From assembly GCA_035307765.1 (NCBI GenBank), contig DATGHU010000025.1:1-64000 (forward strand): a DNA stretch of 64,000 nt, read 5' to 3'. Positions 17,131 to 26,281 of the stretch are shown here, piece by piece. The DNA comes from a bacterium. GTDB taxonomy: Bacteria > Sysuimicrobiota > Sysuimicrobiia > Sysuimicrobiales > Segetimicrobiaceae. The notes under the pieces are model-generated. The model did no database searches. It was not told the DNA's origin and saw only the letters and a program-made list of their open reading frames with translations. The position numbers and the translations under genes were made by a program. Each line of letters opens with the position of its first letter. Position 1 is the first letter of the stretch.

Positions 17131-17133
17131 AAT
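17104..17133 (+). promoter_or_regulatory. Sigma-70 promoter for the SLH porin gene
   Basis: TTGACA at 17104-17109, an 18-base spacer, then TAAAAT at 17128-17133. The -10 covers the stop codon of the upstream gene. Transcription would start near 17140 and leave an untranslated leader of about 390 bases before the porin ATG. Confidence 0.75.
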
Positions 17134-17528
17134 GACTGCGTGTTGGGCCAGGGAGCATACGCGAGCAAGTCATCGTAAAGTCAAGCATTCCGAAGAGCGG
17201 ACGCATAAATCAGGTCAGCGCCCGATCGATTCGCCAAGGTCGTTCTGAGTATCATCTTTAAAGGGACGGCTCGTCGGCATCCTCAGGTATGGAAGAGGAA
17301 GGCAACACCTCTTAACGTTTGGCTTTCAACGTTTACCGCTCCGACGGCCGAAGCGGCCGTAGTCGGGAGCTCGCCCGGAGAGGAGGGGAGGCAGGACAGG
17401 GTGGGGCCCGGGGGAGGGGTGTTACGCGGGTGCAAATGGGGACCGCTGGGGCAGAGAAAACACGGACACTCGCGCGCCGGCCCCCCAGAACGCGCCCGAC
17501 ATCACGCACGCAAGGGGGAATTGACCAC
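17131..17528 (+). promoter_or_regulatory. Long 5' leader of the SLH porin gene
   Basis: About 390 bases without a convincing gene, less GC-rich in its first 200 bases than the flanks. An imperfect hairpin is visible at about 17338-17366 (GGCCG/CGGCC core with a CCGAC/GTCGG extension and a small bulge). A frame in phase with the porin is open from 17319, but its composition is not protein-like and the signal peptide begins only at 17529. The stretch may stabilise the message or regulate translation, as long leaders of abundant surface-layer messages do; I recognise no known riboswitch class. Confidence 0.5.
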
Positions 17529-19250
17529 ATGAGACAGTTCGCGATGGCAGTCGCGGCCGTACTCGTGTTCGCGTTGGTCTCCCCCGCTTTCGCGCAGCCG
17601 TTCGCGGATACGCCGACCAATCACTGGGCGTACGACGCGATCGCTGAGCTGGCGGCGAAGGGCCTCATCGAGGGGTATCCCGATGGGACCTTCAAGGGCG
17701 ATCGGGCCATGACGCGGTACGAGATGGCGATGGTGGTTGCGCGGTTGCTGGCGAGGATCGAGAGCATTCAGATCCCCGCCCCGACACCGCCGCCCCCACC
17801 CGAAGTGACCAAGGCGGATATCGACACGATTATGCGTTTGGTGAACGAGTTCCGGGCCGAACTGGCCGCGAAGAACGTACGGTTGACCGCGGTCGAGGAA
17901 GAGCTGAACGCGATCAAGGCTAGACTCGACAACGTCCGGGTCACCGGCGGCCTGCGGTTCCGGGAAGACCTGAACCAGCTCGAGGCCGGCAAGACGGCCA
18001 CGGGCCTGAACGGCAACCCCAACACGGGGACCGTTTCCGCCTCGAACAGCCAACGGGGGAACCGGCCGCGATACGAGTTCAAGCTCGGGTTCGACGGCAG
18101 CGTCGCGCCCGATCTCCACTTCATCACCGCGCTGGAAAGCACCGGCGGCTACAACTTCTTCAACAGCTCCGCCTCCTTCCTCGGCGGGGCGGGCAACGGG
18201 TCGTTCGGCAGCGTCGACAGCGCGTTTCTCGATTGGAAGCCGATGTGGGCCGGCGGGACCACGGAAATCTGGTTCGGCCGATTCGGCTGCGACACCCCCT
18301 CCGGTGGCGGGTGCTACCCCGTGCAGTTCGGCCCCTTCGGGCTTCTCCTGAACGACACGGGCGACACCTGGGGCGACTCCACGGGTGAAAGCGCCACGGC
18401 GATCATGGACGGCCTGCGCGTCGCGTTCCATCTGGCCAGCGTGGCGGACCTCCAGGTCCAGGGCGTGTGGGCCCGGATCATCGGCAACACCGGTTCGATC
18501 AGCTATCCGAGCGGCGAGGATATGTACGGCATCGACGCGAACGTCCAGCTGTTCCCGGGCCTGAGGCTCGGGGCGGACTACGTCGCGAACACCATCGGCA
18601 ACTTCGGCTCGAGCGGATTTACCCAGCCGGCCGGTGCGCCGAACATCTTCTACCACGTCTACGGTCCGGGGAACGGTTCGCTCAACCCGGCCACGGCGCG
18701 CTGCCTCACGGTCGCCGGCGGGATTACCTGCCCGGCGCAGGGCAACGGCTGGGGCGCCTACGTGCAGTGGGACGCCTTCCCTGGGATCCACCTCGACGTC
18801 GAGGCGGCCCAGTGGTCTGACAGCACGGCGGGCGGCGGGACGGACAACGGTTACAACGCGGTCGTGACGTGGAACCTGAACCAGCTCTTCGGGATTCTGC
18901 CGGGCCACAACTTCATCGTGACCACCGGCTACAACTACTACGGCACGAACTTCTACACGCCGTACGGTGCGGCCGAGTCGGACATCTTCGGGTGGGACGC
19001 GCTGTACCCAGGGAACGGCCAGGGGCTCACGGCGACGGTCAGCTATCAGATCCTGCAGCCGTTGACCGTGTACCTGGACTTCCTGACGGGCAACAGCGTT
19101 TCCAACAGCCAGCCGTTCCAGGAGTGGGAAGGCGGCATCGCCTACTCGTTCTCCGCGAATGCGAAGATCACGCTCAAGTATCGTGATCTGACCATGAACG
19201 GCGTCGACCAGCAGAACGTCTACCGGGCGCAGATCGACTACAGCTTCTAG
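17529..19250 (+). CDS. SLH-domain outer membrane porin
   Basis: ATG 17529 has AAGGGGGAA upstream and starts a clear signal peptide (MRQFAMAVAAVLVFALVSPAFA). The mature part of the 573-residue protein opens with one SLH domain (FADTPTNHWAYDAIAELAAK, then GYPDGTFKGDRAMTRYEMA), which binds peptidoglycan or its secondary polymers. A proline stretch and coiled coil (about 80-145) come next, then a barrel of alternating beta strands to the end, with a terminal Phe. This is the architecture of OmpM of Negativicutes, SlpA of Deinococcus-Thermus and cyanobacterial SLH porins: a channel that also tethers the outer membrane to the cell wall. It has its own promoter and terminator, consistent with a major envelope protein. 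Confidence 0.93.
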   Translation: MRQFAMAVAAVLVFALVSPAFAQPFADTPTNHWAYDAIAELAAKGLIEGYPDGTFKGDRAMTRYEMAMVVARLLARIESIQIPAPTPPPPPEVTKADIDTIMRLVNEFRAELAAKNVRLTAVEEELNAIKARLDNVRVTGGLRFREDLNQLEAGKTATGLNGNPNTGTVSASNSQRGNRPRYEFKLGFDGSVAPDLHFITALESTGGYNFFNSSASFLGGAGNGSFGSVDSAFLDWKPMWAGGTTEIWFGRFGCDTPSGGGCYPVQFGPFGLLLNDTGDTWGDSTGESATAIMDGLRVAFHLASVADLQVQGVWARIIGNTGSISYPSGEDMYGIDANVQLFPGLRLGADYVANTIGNFGSSGFTQPAGAPNIFYHVYGPGNGSLNPATARCLTVAGGITCPAQGNGWGAYVQWDAFPGIHLDVEAAQWSDSTAGGGTDNGYNAVVTWNLNQLFGILPGHNFIVTTGYNYYGTNFYTPYGAAESDIFGWDALYPGNGQGLTATVSYQILQPLTVYLDFLTGNSVSNSQPFQEWEGGIAYSFSANAKITLKYRDLTMNGVDQQNVYRAQIDYSF

Positions 19251-19273
19251 CCGCTGCGGCGTTCGAATATCGC

Positions 19274-19306
19274 GGAGCGGCCCCCCGGGTTCCGGGGGGC
19301 CGCTCC
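19274..19306. terminator. Strong hairpin terminator between convergent genes
   Basis: A perfect 15-bp stem (arms 19274-19288 and 19292-19306) with a three-base loop, located 23 bases after the porin stop and followed by GATTTCG. It also lies downstream of the minus-strand gene ending at 19366, so it can serve both directions. The T tract is weak, as is common in high-GC genomes. Confidence 0.8.
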
Positions 19307-19365
19307 GATTTCGTCCGCCTGCGGGATGCCTTTTCCTCTGTCTGATCCGGAGTCCGGTGAAGCGG

Positions 19366-19653
19366 TCAGGGGGTGGAGGCGGGTGTGACGCCTTGGGCCG
19401 TCTTCACGATTTCCCACTCCCTGCCCGTGAACCTGACCGTGTCGCCCAGCCCGACGGAGTTCCAGAAGCCCTGCGGGACGCTGTACGCTTCGCCGTTGAC
19501 CGCGAGCACGAAGTCGCCGCTGTCCTGGCCGTTTCGAAACTTCTGCGTCACCGGCCCGTAGACGTACCCTTGGCCGCATCCTACGGTGTAATCGGCAGCG
19601 AACAGCGAAAGCACCAAAACGAACAAGAGTACCCGAACGGTCCCGATCCGCAT
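19366..19653 (-). CDS. Small secreted protein of unknown function
   Basis: The 95-residue minus-strand gene has a good ribosome site (GAGGAGGTG, about ten bases upstream) and its own promoter. The N-terminus is a signal peptide (RVLLFVLVLSLFAADYTVG). A compact, probably beta-rich domain follows (VYGPVTQKFRNGQDSGDFVL... GLGDTVRFTGREWEIVKTA). I do not recognise the family. The segment GDTVRFTGREWEIVK resembles an OB- or SH3-like strand pair, which is only an impression. It converges on the porin gene and shares its terminator. Confidence 0.8.
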   Translation of the reverse strand: MRIGTVRVLLFVLVLSLFAADYTVGCGQGYVYGPVTQKFRNGQDSGDFVLAVNGEAYSVPQGFWNSVGLGDTVRFTGREWEIVKTAQGVTPASTP

Positions 19654-19682
19654 CCGTGCACACCTCCTCGGGTTGCCACCTA

Positions 19683-19712
19683 AGTATATCCGCGATCACC
19701 TCCGCCGCGCAA
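19683..19712 (-). promoter_or_regulatory. Promoter of the small secreted protein gene
   Basis: On the minus strand, TTGCGC (19712-19707), an 18-base spacer, and TATACT (19688-19683). Predicted transcription starts about 23 bases before the ATG at 19653, leaving room for the GAGGAGG site. Confidence 0.6.
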
Positions 19713-19732
19713 CCGGCGCGAACGACGCCGCG

Positions 19733-19762
19733 TTGACAGCGTTTCCCCGCCCATGCTAGCCT
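19733..19762 (+). promoter_or_regulatory. Promoter of pyrF
   Basis: TTGACA at 19733-19738, an 18-base spacer ending TGC, and TAGCCT at 19757-19762. The -10 is weak but the TGn element and perfect -35 support it. It is divergent from the promoter at 19683-19712. AAGGAG at 19791 precedes the pyrF GTG. Confidence 0.55.
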
Positions 19763-19806
19763 GGGCCAAAGCGTAACCGCCCAACCCCTCAAGGAGTGGT
19801 GCCCTG

Positions 19807-20532
19807 GTGGAGCCCCGGGACCGGCTGATCGTGGCGCTCGATGCAGGCTCGCTCGGTGAAGCCGAGGCGACCGCGGAACGTCTGCGCGGGACGGTCCGCT
19901 GGTTCAAGATCGGCTCCGGGTTGTACACCGCCGCCGGCCCGGCGGCGGTGCAGTCGCTCCTTCCCCACGGCCGCATCTTCTTGGATCTCAAGTTCCATGA
20001 CATCCCGGCGCAGGTCGCGGGGGCCGTGGCCGCGGCGACCCGTCTGGGGGTCGATCTGATCAACGTGCACGCGGCGGGGGGAAGCGCGATGCTGCGCGCG
20101 GCCGCCGCGGCGGGGGAGGAGGCCGCGGCGGCGATGGGACGGCGCGCGCCGACGCTCCTCGGGGTGACGTTGCTCACCAGCGGAGACGCGGCGCTGGTGG
20201 AGGAGGTGGGCCTGGTCGGCACGCCCGCGGAGCTGGCGGTGCGCCTGGCACGGCTGGCCCGCGCTGCGGGCCTGGGCGGGGTGATCGCTTCGCCGCAGGA
20301 CGCCGCGGCGATCCGGACGGCGTGCGGGCCGGACTTCCTGATCGTGTGCCCCGGGATCCGCCCCGCGGGAGCCGCGGTCGACGATCAGCGGCGCGTGCTC
20401 ACCCCCGGCGAGGCGGTACGCGCCGGTGCCGACATGCTCGTCGTGGGCCGGCCGGTCACCCGGGCCGTCGATCCGCGCCGAGCGGCGGAGGCGGTGGTGC
20501 GGGAAATCGCCGATCTCGCGGGGACGCGTTGA
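19807..20532 (+). CDS. pyrF: Orotidine-5'-phosphate decarboxylase PyrF
   Basis: Catalyses OMP to UMP, the last step of de novo pyrimidine nucleotide synthesis. GTG 19807 is ten bases after AAGGAG. The 241-residue TIM barrel has LIVALDAGSLGEA (substrate-binding Asp), FKIGSGLY, and the catalytic DLKFHDIP tetrad segment (Asp 60, Lys 62, Asp 65). The phosphate-binding end is VCPGIRPAG ... GADMLVVGRPVTRA. Other pyr genes are not adjacent; it stands with purine salvage and GMP genes. Confidence 0.95.
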   Translation: MEPRDRLIVALDAGSLGEAEATAERLRGTVRWFKIGSGLYTAAGPAAVQSLLPHGRIFLDLKFHDIPAQVAGAVAAATRLGVDLINVHAAGGSAMLRAAAAAGEEAAAAMGRRAPTLLGVTLLTSGDAALVEEVGLVGTPAELAVRLARLARAAGLGGVIASPQDAAAIRTACGPDFLIVCPGIRPAGAAVDDQRRVLTPGEAVRAGADMLVVGRPVTRAVDPRRAAEAVVREIADLAGTR

Positions 20533-20557
20533 CACCCGGGGGAGCCCGTACTATAAT
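20529..20557 (+). promoter_or_regulatory. Consensus sigma-70 promoter of hpt
   Basis: TTGACA at 20529-20534, a 17-base spacer, TATAAT at 20552-20557: both hexamers and the spacing match consensus exactly. It starts on the pyrF stop codon. Transcription from about 20564 gives a leader of about 50 bases before the hpt GTG at 20615. Confidence 0.88.
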
Positions 20558-20614
20558 GCGTTCAATTACCTGGAGCGCATCTGGCGCCGGGTACCTCTGG
20601 AGGGCCCATATCGG

Positions 20615-21157
20615 GTGGGGTTGCTGGACGACGTTTCCGAAGTGTTGATCCGCGAGGACGAGCTTCGGGCTCGCGTCGCGGATCTCGGTCGACAGATCAG
20701 CAAGGACTACGACAGCAAGACACCGCTCCTCGTCGGCATCCTGAAAGGCGCTTCGATCTTCCTCTCCGACTTGATCCGGCAGGTCACGATCCCATGCCTG
20801 ATGGATTTCATAGCCACCAGCTCGTACGACGGAGGTACGGAGAGCTCCGGCATCGTGCGGATCCTCAAGGATTTGGATCAGACGATCGAGGGCCGGCACG
20901 TGCTCATCGTCGACGACATCATCGACACCGGGTACACGATGGACTACCTGCGGGAGACGCTCAGAGCGCGGTACCCGGCGAGCCTTCGGATCTGCGCGCT
21001 GCTCGACAAGACCAGTCGACGGCGGCGCCACGTCCCCATCGACTACCGCGGGTTTGAGATCCCCGACAAATTTGTCGTCGGCTACGGCCTGGACTACGGG
21101 GGCATCTACCGGAACCTGCCGTTCATCTGCGTGCTGAAGCCCGAAGCGTACACGTGA
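20615..21157 (+). CDS. hpt: Hypoxanthine phosphoribosyltransferase
   Basis: Salvages hypoxanthine or guanine to IMP or GMP using PRPP. GTG 20615 with GGAGGG at 20599 gives 180 residues, the usual Hpt length; more upstream codons would fall before the predicted transcription start. Visible motifs are LLVGILKGASIFLSDLIRQV (pyrophosphate loop), the acidic PRPP-binding loop VLIVDDIIDTGYTM (about 97-110), and the C-terminal DKFVVGYGLDYGGIYRNLP segment. It precedes guaB3 and guaA, so this is a small purine block under one strong promoter. Confidence 0.95.
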   Translation: MGLLDDVSEVLIREDELRARVADLGRQISKDYDSKTPLLVGILKGASIFLSDLIRQVTIPCLMDFIATSSYDGGTESSGIVRILKDLDQTIEGRHVLIVDDIIDTGYTMDYLRETLRARYPASLRICALLDKTSRRRRHVPIDYRGFEIPDKFVVGYGLDYGGIYRNLPFICVLKPEAYT

Positions 21158-21211
21158 CGGGGCAAGGGGTACGGCTGCCGGACCGGCGCGATAGTAGGGA
21201 GGTGGGTGAGG

Positions 21212-22369
21212 ATGGAGTTCATCGGTAAGGGTCGGGCGGCGCGGCGCACGTACGGGTTTGACGAGATCGCGCTGGTGCCGGCATCGGCGACCGTGGATCC
21301 GAGCGACGTCGACGTCTCCTGGCGGGTCGCGGACCGGACATTCCCCCTGCCGATCGTGGCCTCGGCGATGGACAGCGTCGTGGACGTCCCGCTCGCCGTC
21401 GCCCTCTCGCGCCTCGGCGGCATGGCGGTGTTGAACCTGGAGGGGGTGCAGACCCGGTACGCGGATCCGAGGGACGTGCTCGACCGGTTGGCCGCCTCCC
21501 CGGCCGAGAAGGTCATCGACCTGATGCAGGAGGTCTACCGCGAGCCGATCAAGGACGACTTGGTCGCGCGCCGCATCGAGGAGATCCGGGACGGCGGAGG
21601 GGTCGCGGTCGTCTCCACCACCCCCGTGCAGGCCGGCCGGTTGGGGCCGCTCGCGGCGGAGGCGGGCGCGGCCACCCTGCTCGTGCAGTCGACCGTCATC
21701 ACCGAGCAGCACCGCAGCGACCGCGGGGGCGCACTCTCGCTCCGCGAACTCACCGCGTCCATCGACATTCCCGTGATGGCGGGTAACTGCGTCTCCTACG
21801 AGGCGGCGCTGCAGTTGCTCGAGGCCGGGGTTGCCGCCCTGTTCGTCGGGGTGGGACCGGGCGCGGCGTGCACCAGCCGGAAGGTCTTAGGGGTCGGCGT
21901 GCCGCAGGCGACGGCGGTGGTCGATGTGGCGGCGGCGCGCGCCGAGTTCGAGCGGAGGACCGGCCGGCACGTGCCCATCGTTGCCGACGGCGGGATCGCG
22001 GTGGGGGGGGACGTGGCGAAGGCGGTGGCGTGCGGTGCGGACGCAGTGATGCTGGGGAGCCTGCTGGCCAGGGCCGAGGAGGCCCCGGGGCGTGGGTTCC
22101 ATTGGGGAATGGCGACGCCCCACGCGGCACTGCCGCGCGGGACGCGCATCCGGGTGGGGACGACCGGAACCGTGAGCGATATCCTCTTCGGCCCGGCACG
22201 GGTCGACGACGGTTCGCAGAACCTCGTGGAGGCGCTGCGCACGGCGATGGGCATGTGCGGCGCCCGCACGCTCCGGCAGATGCAGCAGGCGGAGATCATC
22301 ATCGCCCCGGCACTGTCGACGGAAGGCAAAACGCTGCAGATCGCCCAGCGCGTCGGGCAGGGGCGCTAG
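21212..22369 (+). CDS. guaB3: GuaB3-family IMP dehydrogenase-related protein
   Basis: ATG 21212 follows GGGAGGTG and gives 385 residues starting [22 protein letters not shown], which is the GuaB3 opening rather than that of classic GuaB. No CBS domains are present. The TIM barrel keeps a cysteine loop ([11 protein letters not shown], Cys 220), the phosphate-binding [19 protein letters not shown], and [12 protein letters not shown]. GuaB3 proteins are found in actinobacteria and cyanobacteria, and cyanobacterial members have been reported to have IMP dehydrogenase activity. Lying four bases before guaA, it is the likely source of XMP here. GMP reductase activity is the alternative. Confidence 0.88.
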   Translation: MEFIGKGRAARRTYGFDEIALVPASATVDPSDVDVSWRVADRTFPLPIVASAMDSVVDVPLAVALSRLGGMAVLNLEGVQTRYADPRDVLDRLAASPAEKVIDLMQEVYREPIKDDLVARRIEEIRDGGGVAVVSTTPVQAGRLGPLAAEAGAATLLVQSTVITEQHRSDRGGALSLRELTASIDIPVMAGNCVSYEAALQLLEAGVAALFVGVGPGAACTSRKVLGVGVPQATAVVDVAAARAEFERRTGRHVPIVADGGIAVGGDVAKAVACGADAVMLGSLLARAEEAPGRGFHWGMATPHAALPRGTRIRVGTTGTVSDILFGPARVDDGSQNLVEALRTAMGMCGARTLRQMQQAEIIIAPALSTEGKTLQIAQRVGQGR

Positions 22370-22373
22370 CGGG

Positions 22374-23987
22374 ATGAGCCGCACGCTCAAAGAAGGGCGG
22401 CCCGCCGGCGGGCAACGCGAGTCGGGCGCGGCGCAGATCCCCCGGTCGGTCCAGGACTTGGTCGTCGTCCTGGATTTCGGGGCGCAGTACAGCCAACTGA
22501 TCGCCCGCCGGGTCCGCGAACTGCGCGTGTACAGCCTCATCCTGCCCTTCGACACCCCGCTCGAGGAGCTGAGGGACCTCCGACCGCGGGGGCTGATCCT
22601 GTCCGGCGGGCCGGCCAGCGTCTACGATCCTGGCGCCCCCCGGTGCGATCCCGCGTTGTTCGCCTGCGGGATCCCGACCCTCGGGATCTGCTACGGCATG
22701 CAGTTGATGGCGCACAGCCTGGGAGGGCGCACGGGGCCGGCGGGCCGGCGGGAGTACGGGCGCACCCGGTTGTTCGTGGACGAGTCGGAAGGTTCGGACA
22801 GAATCTTTCACGGCCTGGAGCGGCGCCTGCTCTGCTGGATGAGCCACGGGGACACGGTCCACGCGCTGCCGGCGGGGTTCGAGACCCTCGCCCACTCCGA
22901 CCACAGCCCCCACGCCGCGATCGCCGATCGCGTCCGGCGGCTGTACGGCCTGCAGTTTCACCCGGAGGTCTCCCACACCCCCTGGGGTACCGACGTCCTG
23001 CGGAACTTCCTCTACGAGGTCTGCGGGTGCGCCGCGTCGTGGTCGATGACCTCGTTTACCGAGCGCGCCGTGGAGGAGATCCGCGACCAGATCACGACCG
23101 GGCGCGCGATCTGTGCCCTCTCCGGCGGGGTAGATTCGGCCGCGGCCGCCGGGCTCGCCTTCCGCGCCATCGGCGACCGGCTGACCTGTGTCTTCGTCGA
23201 CCACGGTCTCTTGCGCCGGGGTGAGGCCGCGCAGGTCGTCGAGGTCTTCCGCGACCACTTCGGGGTCCATCTCGTCCACGTGGACGCGCGCGCCCGCTTT
23301 TTGGCGCGGCTGACGGACGTCGCCGATCCGGAACGGAAGCGCACCCTGATCGGCAACGAGTTCATCACGGTCTTTGCCGAGGAGGCCGTCCGGATCGGGC
23401 GGCCGGAGTTTCTCGTGCAGGGGACCCTCTACCCCGATGTCATCGAGAGCGGCACCCGCACCGCCGCCCGGATCAAGACCCACCACAACGTCGGCGGGCT
23501 GCCCGCCGAGATGCCGTTCCGGCTGGTCGAGCCGCTGCGCACCCTGTTCAAGGACGAGGTGCGCCTGGTCGCCCGCTCGCTGGGGCTGCCCGAGGAGATG
23601 GTGTGGCGCCACCCGTTTCCGGGACCGGGGCTCGCCATCCGGGTGCTCGGCGAGGTGACCGAGGATCGGCTGGCGATCCTCCGGGAGGCGGACGCGATCG
23701 TCACCGAGGAGATCGGCCGGAGCGGATTGGGGCGGGAGCTGTGGCAGGCCTTCGCCGTCCTCCTGCCCGTCCACTCCGTGGGCGTGGCCGGGGACGCCCG
23801 GACCTACGGGCACGTCGTCGCGGTCCGGGCGGTAACCAGTCAGGATGGGATGACGGCGGACTGGGCCCGGCTGCCCGCCGACCTGCTGGAGACGATCAGC
23901 AACCGCATCACGGGAGAGGTTCGAGGGTGTAGCCGCGTCGTCTACGACATCAGCAGCAAACCGCCTGCTACAATAGAATGGGAATGA
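22374..23987 (+). CDS. guaA: GMP synthase (glutamine-hydrolysing)
   Basis: Converts XMP to GMP with glutamine and ATP. The 537-residue product has an N-terminal class I amidotransferase domain (about 28-220) with nucleophile Cys 106 in [10 protein letters not shown] and His 198/Glu 200 in [10 protein letters not shown]. The ATP-pyrophosphatase domain has the P-loop LSGGVDS (251-257), and the C-terminal dimerisation domain ends [19 protein letters not shown]. The first 25 residues are an unconserved leader. It follows guaB3 by four bases and overlaps the possible upstream start of the helicase gene. Confidence 0.97.
   Translation: MSRTLKEGRPAGGQRESGAAQIPRSVQDLVVVLDFGAQYSQLIARRVRELRVYSLILPFDTPLEELRDLRPRGLILSGGPASVYDPGAPRCDPALFACGIPTLGICYGMQLMAHSLGGRTGPAGRREYGRTRLFVDESEGSDRIFHGLERRLLCWMSHGDTVHALPAGFETLAHSDHSPHAAIADRVRRLYGLQFHPEVSHTPWGTDVLRNFLYEVCGCAASWSMTSFTERAVEEIRDQITTGRAICALSGGVDSAAAAGLAFRAIGDRLTCVFVDHGLLRRGEAAQVVEVFRDHFGVHLVHVDARARFLARLTDVADPERKRTLIGNEFITVFAEEAVRIGRPEFLVQGTLYPDVIESGTRTAARIKTHHNVGGLPAEMPFRLVEPLRTLFKDEVRLVARSLGLPEEMVWRHPFPGPGLAIRVLGEVTEDRLAILREADAIVTEEIGRSGLGRELWQAFAVLLPVHSVGVAGDARTYGHVVAVRAVTSQDGMTADWARLPADLLETISNRITGEVRGCSRVVYDISSKPPATIEWE
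23944..23974 (+). promoter_or_regulatory. Internal promoter for the helicase gene
   Basis: An extended -10, TGC-TACAAT (23966-23974), inside the end of guaA, with a partial -35 (ACGACA, 23944-23949, 19-base spacer). Transcription would start near 23981, before the ribosome site at 23991. Confidence 0.5.
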
Positions 23988-24004
23988 TCTCGAGAGGAGG
24001 GGCC

Positions 24005-26203
24005 GTGGATTCATTCACGAGGCCCGCTCCCGATTTTGATGCCCTGCTCAACCCCGCGCAGCGCGAAGCGGTCGGGCACGGGGACGGACCGCTGCTCATC
24101 CTCGCCGGGGCCGGCTCCGGGAAGACCCGCGTCCTGACATACCGGATCGCCGCCCTGATCCGAGACCGCGGCGTTCCGCCGCAGCGGATCCTGGCGGTGA
24201 CGTTTACCAACAAAGCCGCCGGCGAGATGCGCGAGCGGGTGGAGCGGTTGGTCGGGCTGCCGATTGCCCGCGCGGTGTGGATGGGGACGTTTCATGCGAT
24301 CTGCAGCCGGATCCTCCGCCGCTCGGGGGCTCCCGTGGGGGTGGACCCCCGGTTTACCATCTACGACACCGATGACCAGCGGGCGATGATGCGCGAGGTG
24401 ATCCGGACACTCGACGTCGACGACCGCCAGTTTCCTCCGGCCGCGGTCTTGGCGGCGGTGGGCCGCGCGAAGAACGAGCTCGTGGACCACGTCGCTTTCG
24501 CCAGGCGGGCGGAGACCACTCGCGACGAGGTGCTCGGCAAACTCTACGCCGCCTACCAGCGGCGGCTGGATGAGTGCCACGCCCTCGACTTCGACGATCT
24601 CCTCGTCCGGACGGTGCAGCTGCTGCGCGAGCACCCGGCGACGCTGGCGGAGTACCAAGGACGCTTTCGGCACCTCCTGGTGGACGAGTACCAGGATACC
24701 AACCATGCCCAGTACCTGTTCCTCAGCCTGCTGGCGCAGGCGCACCGGAACGTCTGCGTCGTCGGGGACGACGATCAGGCGATCTACCGGTGGCGGGGGG
24801 CGGATGTCCGCAACATCCTCGAGTTCGAACGGGACTACCCGGATGCCCGCGTCATCAAGCTGGAACAGAACTACCGGTCGACCGGCCACATCCTCGCCGC
24901 CGCGGCGGCGGTGATCCGCCACAACCCGCACCGGCACACCAAGGCCTTGTGGACCGAGAACGGGGAGGGGGACCCCGTCGTACTCTACGAGGCGTTCGAC
25001 GGGTACGACGAGGCGCGGTACGTGGGGGATCTCATCCGGGCGCACCGGACGGCGGGGGGACAGGCCGGCGAGATCGCGATCCTCTACCGGACGAACGCGC
25101 AGTCCCGCCAGTTCGAGGAGACGTTCCTGCGGCTCGGCATCCCGTATCAGATCGTCGGCGGCCTCCGGTTCTACGAGCGCGCCGAGGTCAAGGATCTCCT
25201 CGCCTATCTTCGGCTCGCGTACAATCAGGCGGACGAGGCCAGCCTGCGGCGGGTGATCAACGTGCCGCGGCGGGGGATCGGCGAGGGGACGGTGCGCCGG
25301 CTGGAGACGTGGGCCCGGGCCGAGGGGCGCTCGCTGTGGGAGGCCCTGCGCGCCGGGGAGGCGGGGCTCGCTCCCCACCTCCACCGCGCCGCCGCCGAGT
25401 TCGCCGCCCTGATCGACGGATTGAGCCGGTACGCCGCCGAGCATTCCGCCCGCGATGTGCTGGTGCATGCCGTCGACGCGACCGGCTACCGCCGGATGCT
25501 GGAGGCCGAAGGGACGGACGAGGCCTACGCCCGGCTGGAGAACCTCGACGAGTTGGCGGCGGTGGCGGAGGAGGTCGAGGTGACGATCGGGGAGCCGACG
25601 CTGGAGGCGTTTCTCCAGCACCTCGCGCTGATCACCGACGTCGATGCGCTGCAGGACCGCACGGACCGCGTGACCCTGATGACCCTGCACAGCGCGAAGG
25701 GGCTGGAATTCCCGGTGGTGGTGCTGGCGGGGATGGAAGAGGGGCTCTTCCCCCACGTCCGTTCGCTGGAGGAAGAGGCGAGCCTGGAGGAGGAGCGGCG
25801 CCTGTGCTATGTGGGCATGACACGCGCCCGCCGACGGCTGATCCTGACCTACGCCCACCAGCGGGCGGCGTTCGGCCCGGCCCGGCCCGGGCTGCCCTCG
25901 CGGTTTCTGGCTGAGGTTCCCGCGGAATTGCTCACGCGCGCCGCGACCCCCCGTACGCCGACCGGCGACTGGCCCGATGAAGATCGGCCGGTCCCCGAGG
26001 TGGCGGTGGGCGATGTCGTCCGGCACAAGACCTTCGGCACCGGCCGCGTGCTCGAGGTCGACGGCGAGGGCCCCCGGGCGATCATCACCGTTCGGTTCGA
26101 TGAGGTCGGCACGAAGCGCCTCGCCCTGGGCTACGCCCCGTTGCAGGTCACGGGCGGCGGGCGGGAATCATCCGCCGACCAGGCGAATATTCGGAATACC
26201 TGA
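24005..26203 (+). CDS. UvrD/PcrA-type ATP-dependent DNA helicase
   Basis: A superfamily 1A 3'-5' helicase for repair and replication. GTG 24005 has GAGAGGAGG just upstream and gives 732 residues; ATG 23978 is in frame but lies before that site. Motifs in order are the Q-motif LLNPAQREAV, Walker A AGAGSGKT (about 34-41), AVTFTNKAAGEM, DEYQDTN (Walker B), VGDDDQAIYRWRGA, LEQNYRST, VTLMTLHSAKGLEFPVVV and VGMTRARRRL. The C-terminus carries a VGDVVRHKTFGTGRVLEV domain that binds polymerase or repair partners in PcrA. PcrA and UvrD cannot be told apart by sequence alone. Confidence 0.95.
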   Translation: MDSFTRPAPDFDALLNPAQREAVGHGDGPLLILAGAGSGKTRVLTYRIAALIRDRGVPPQRILAVTFTNKAAGEMRERVERLVGLPIARAVWMGTFHAICSRILRRSGAPVGVDPRFTIYDTDDQRAMMREVIRTLDVDDRQFPPAAVLAAVGRAKNELVDHVAFARRAETTRDEVLGKLYAAYQRRLDECHALDFDDLLVRTVQLLREHPATLAEYQGRFRHLLVDEYQDTNHAQYLFLSLLAQAHRNVCVVGDDDQAIYRWRGADVRNILEFERDYPDARVIKLEQNYRSTGHILAAAAAVIRHNPHRHTKALWTENGEGDPVVLYEAFDGYDEARYVGDLIRAHRTAGGQAGEIAILYRTNAQSRQFEETFLRLGIPYQIVGGLRFYERAEVKDLLAYLRLAYNQADEASLRRVINVPRRGIGEGTVRRLETWARAEGRSLWEALRAGEAGLAPHLHRAAAEFAALIDGLSRYAAEHSARDVLVHAVDATGYRRMLEAEGTDEAYARLENLDELAAVAEEVEVTIGEPTLEAFLQHLALITDVDALQDRTDRVTLMTLHSAKGLEFPVVVLAGMEEGLFPHVRSLEEEASLEEERRLCYVGMTRARRRLILTYAHQRAAFGPARPGLPSRFLAEVPAELLTRAATPRTPTGDWPDEDRPVPEVAVGDVVRHKTFGTGRVLEVDGEGPRAIITVRFDEVGTKRLALGYAPLQVTGGGRESSADQANIRNT

Positions 26204-26281
26204 AGATGCGGATGACCTCGCGTGCGGCGGCGTGATCCCGAGCGAGCCCAGCAGCCGCGCACCAGGAAGGAGCCCCTCGAC

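Noticed and set aside
17319-17528. A 70-codon N-terminal extension of the SLH porin
   Set aside because: The extension is Arg/Gly-rich and would bury the signal peptide; ATG 17529 has a ribosome site and begins a normal signal sequence.
20426-20614. An upstream extension of hpt by about 60 codons
   Set aside because: It overlaps pyrF out of frame and lies across the consensus promoter; Hpt proteins start at the position chosen (20615).
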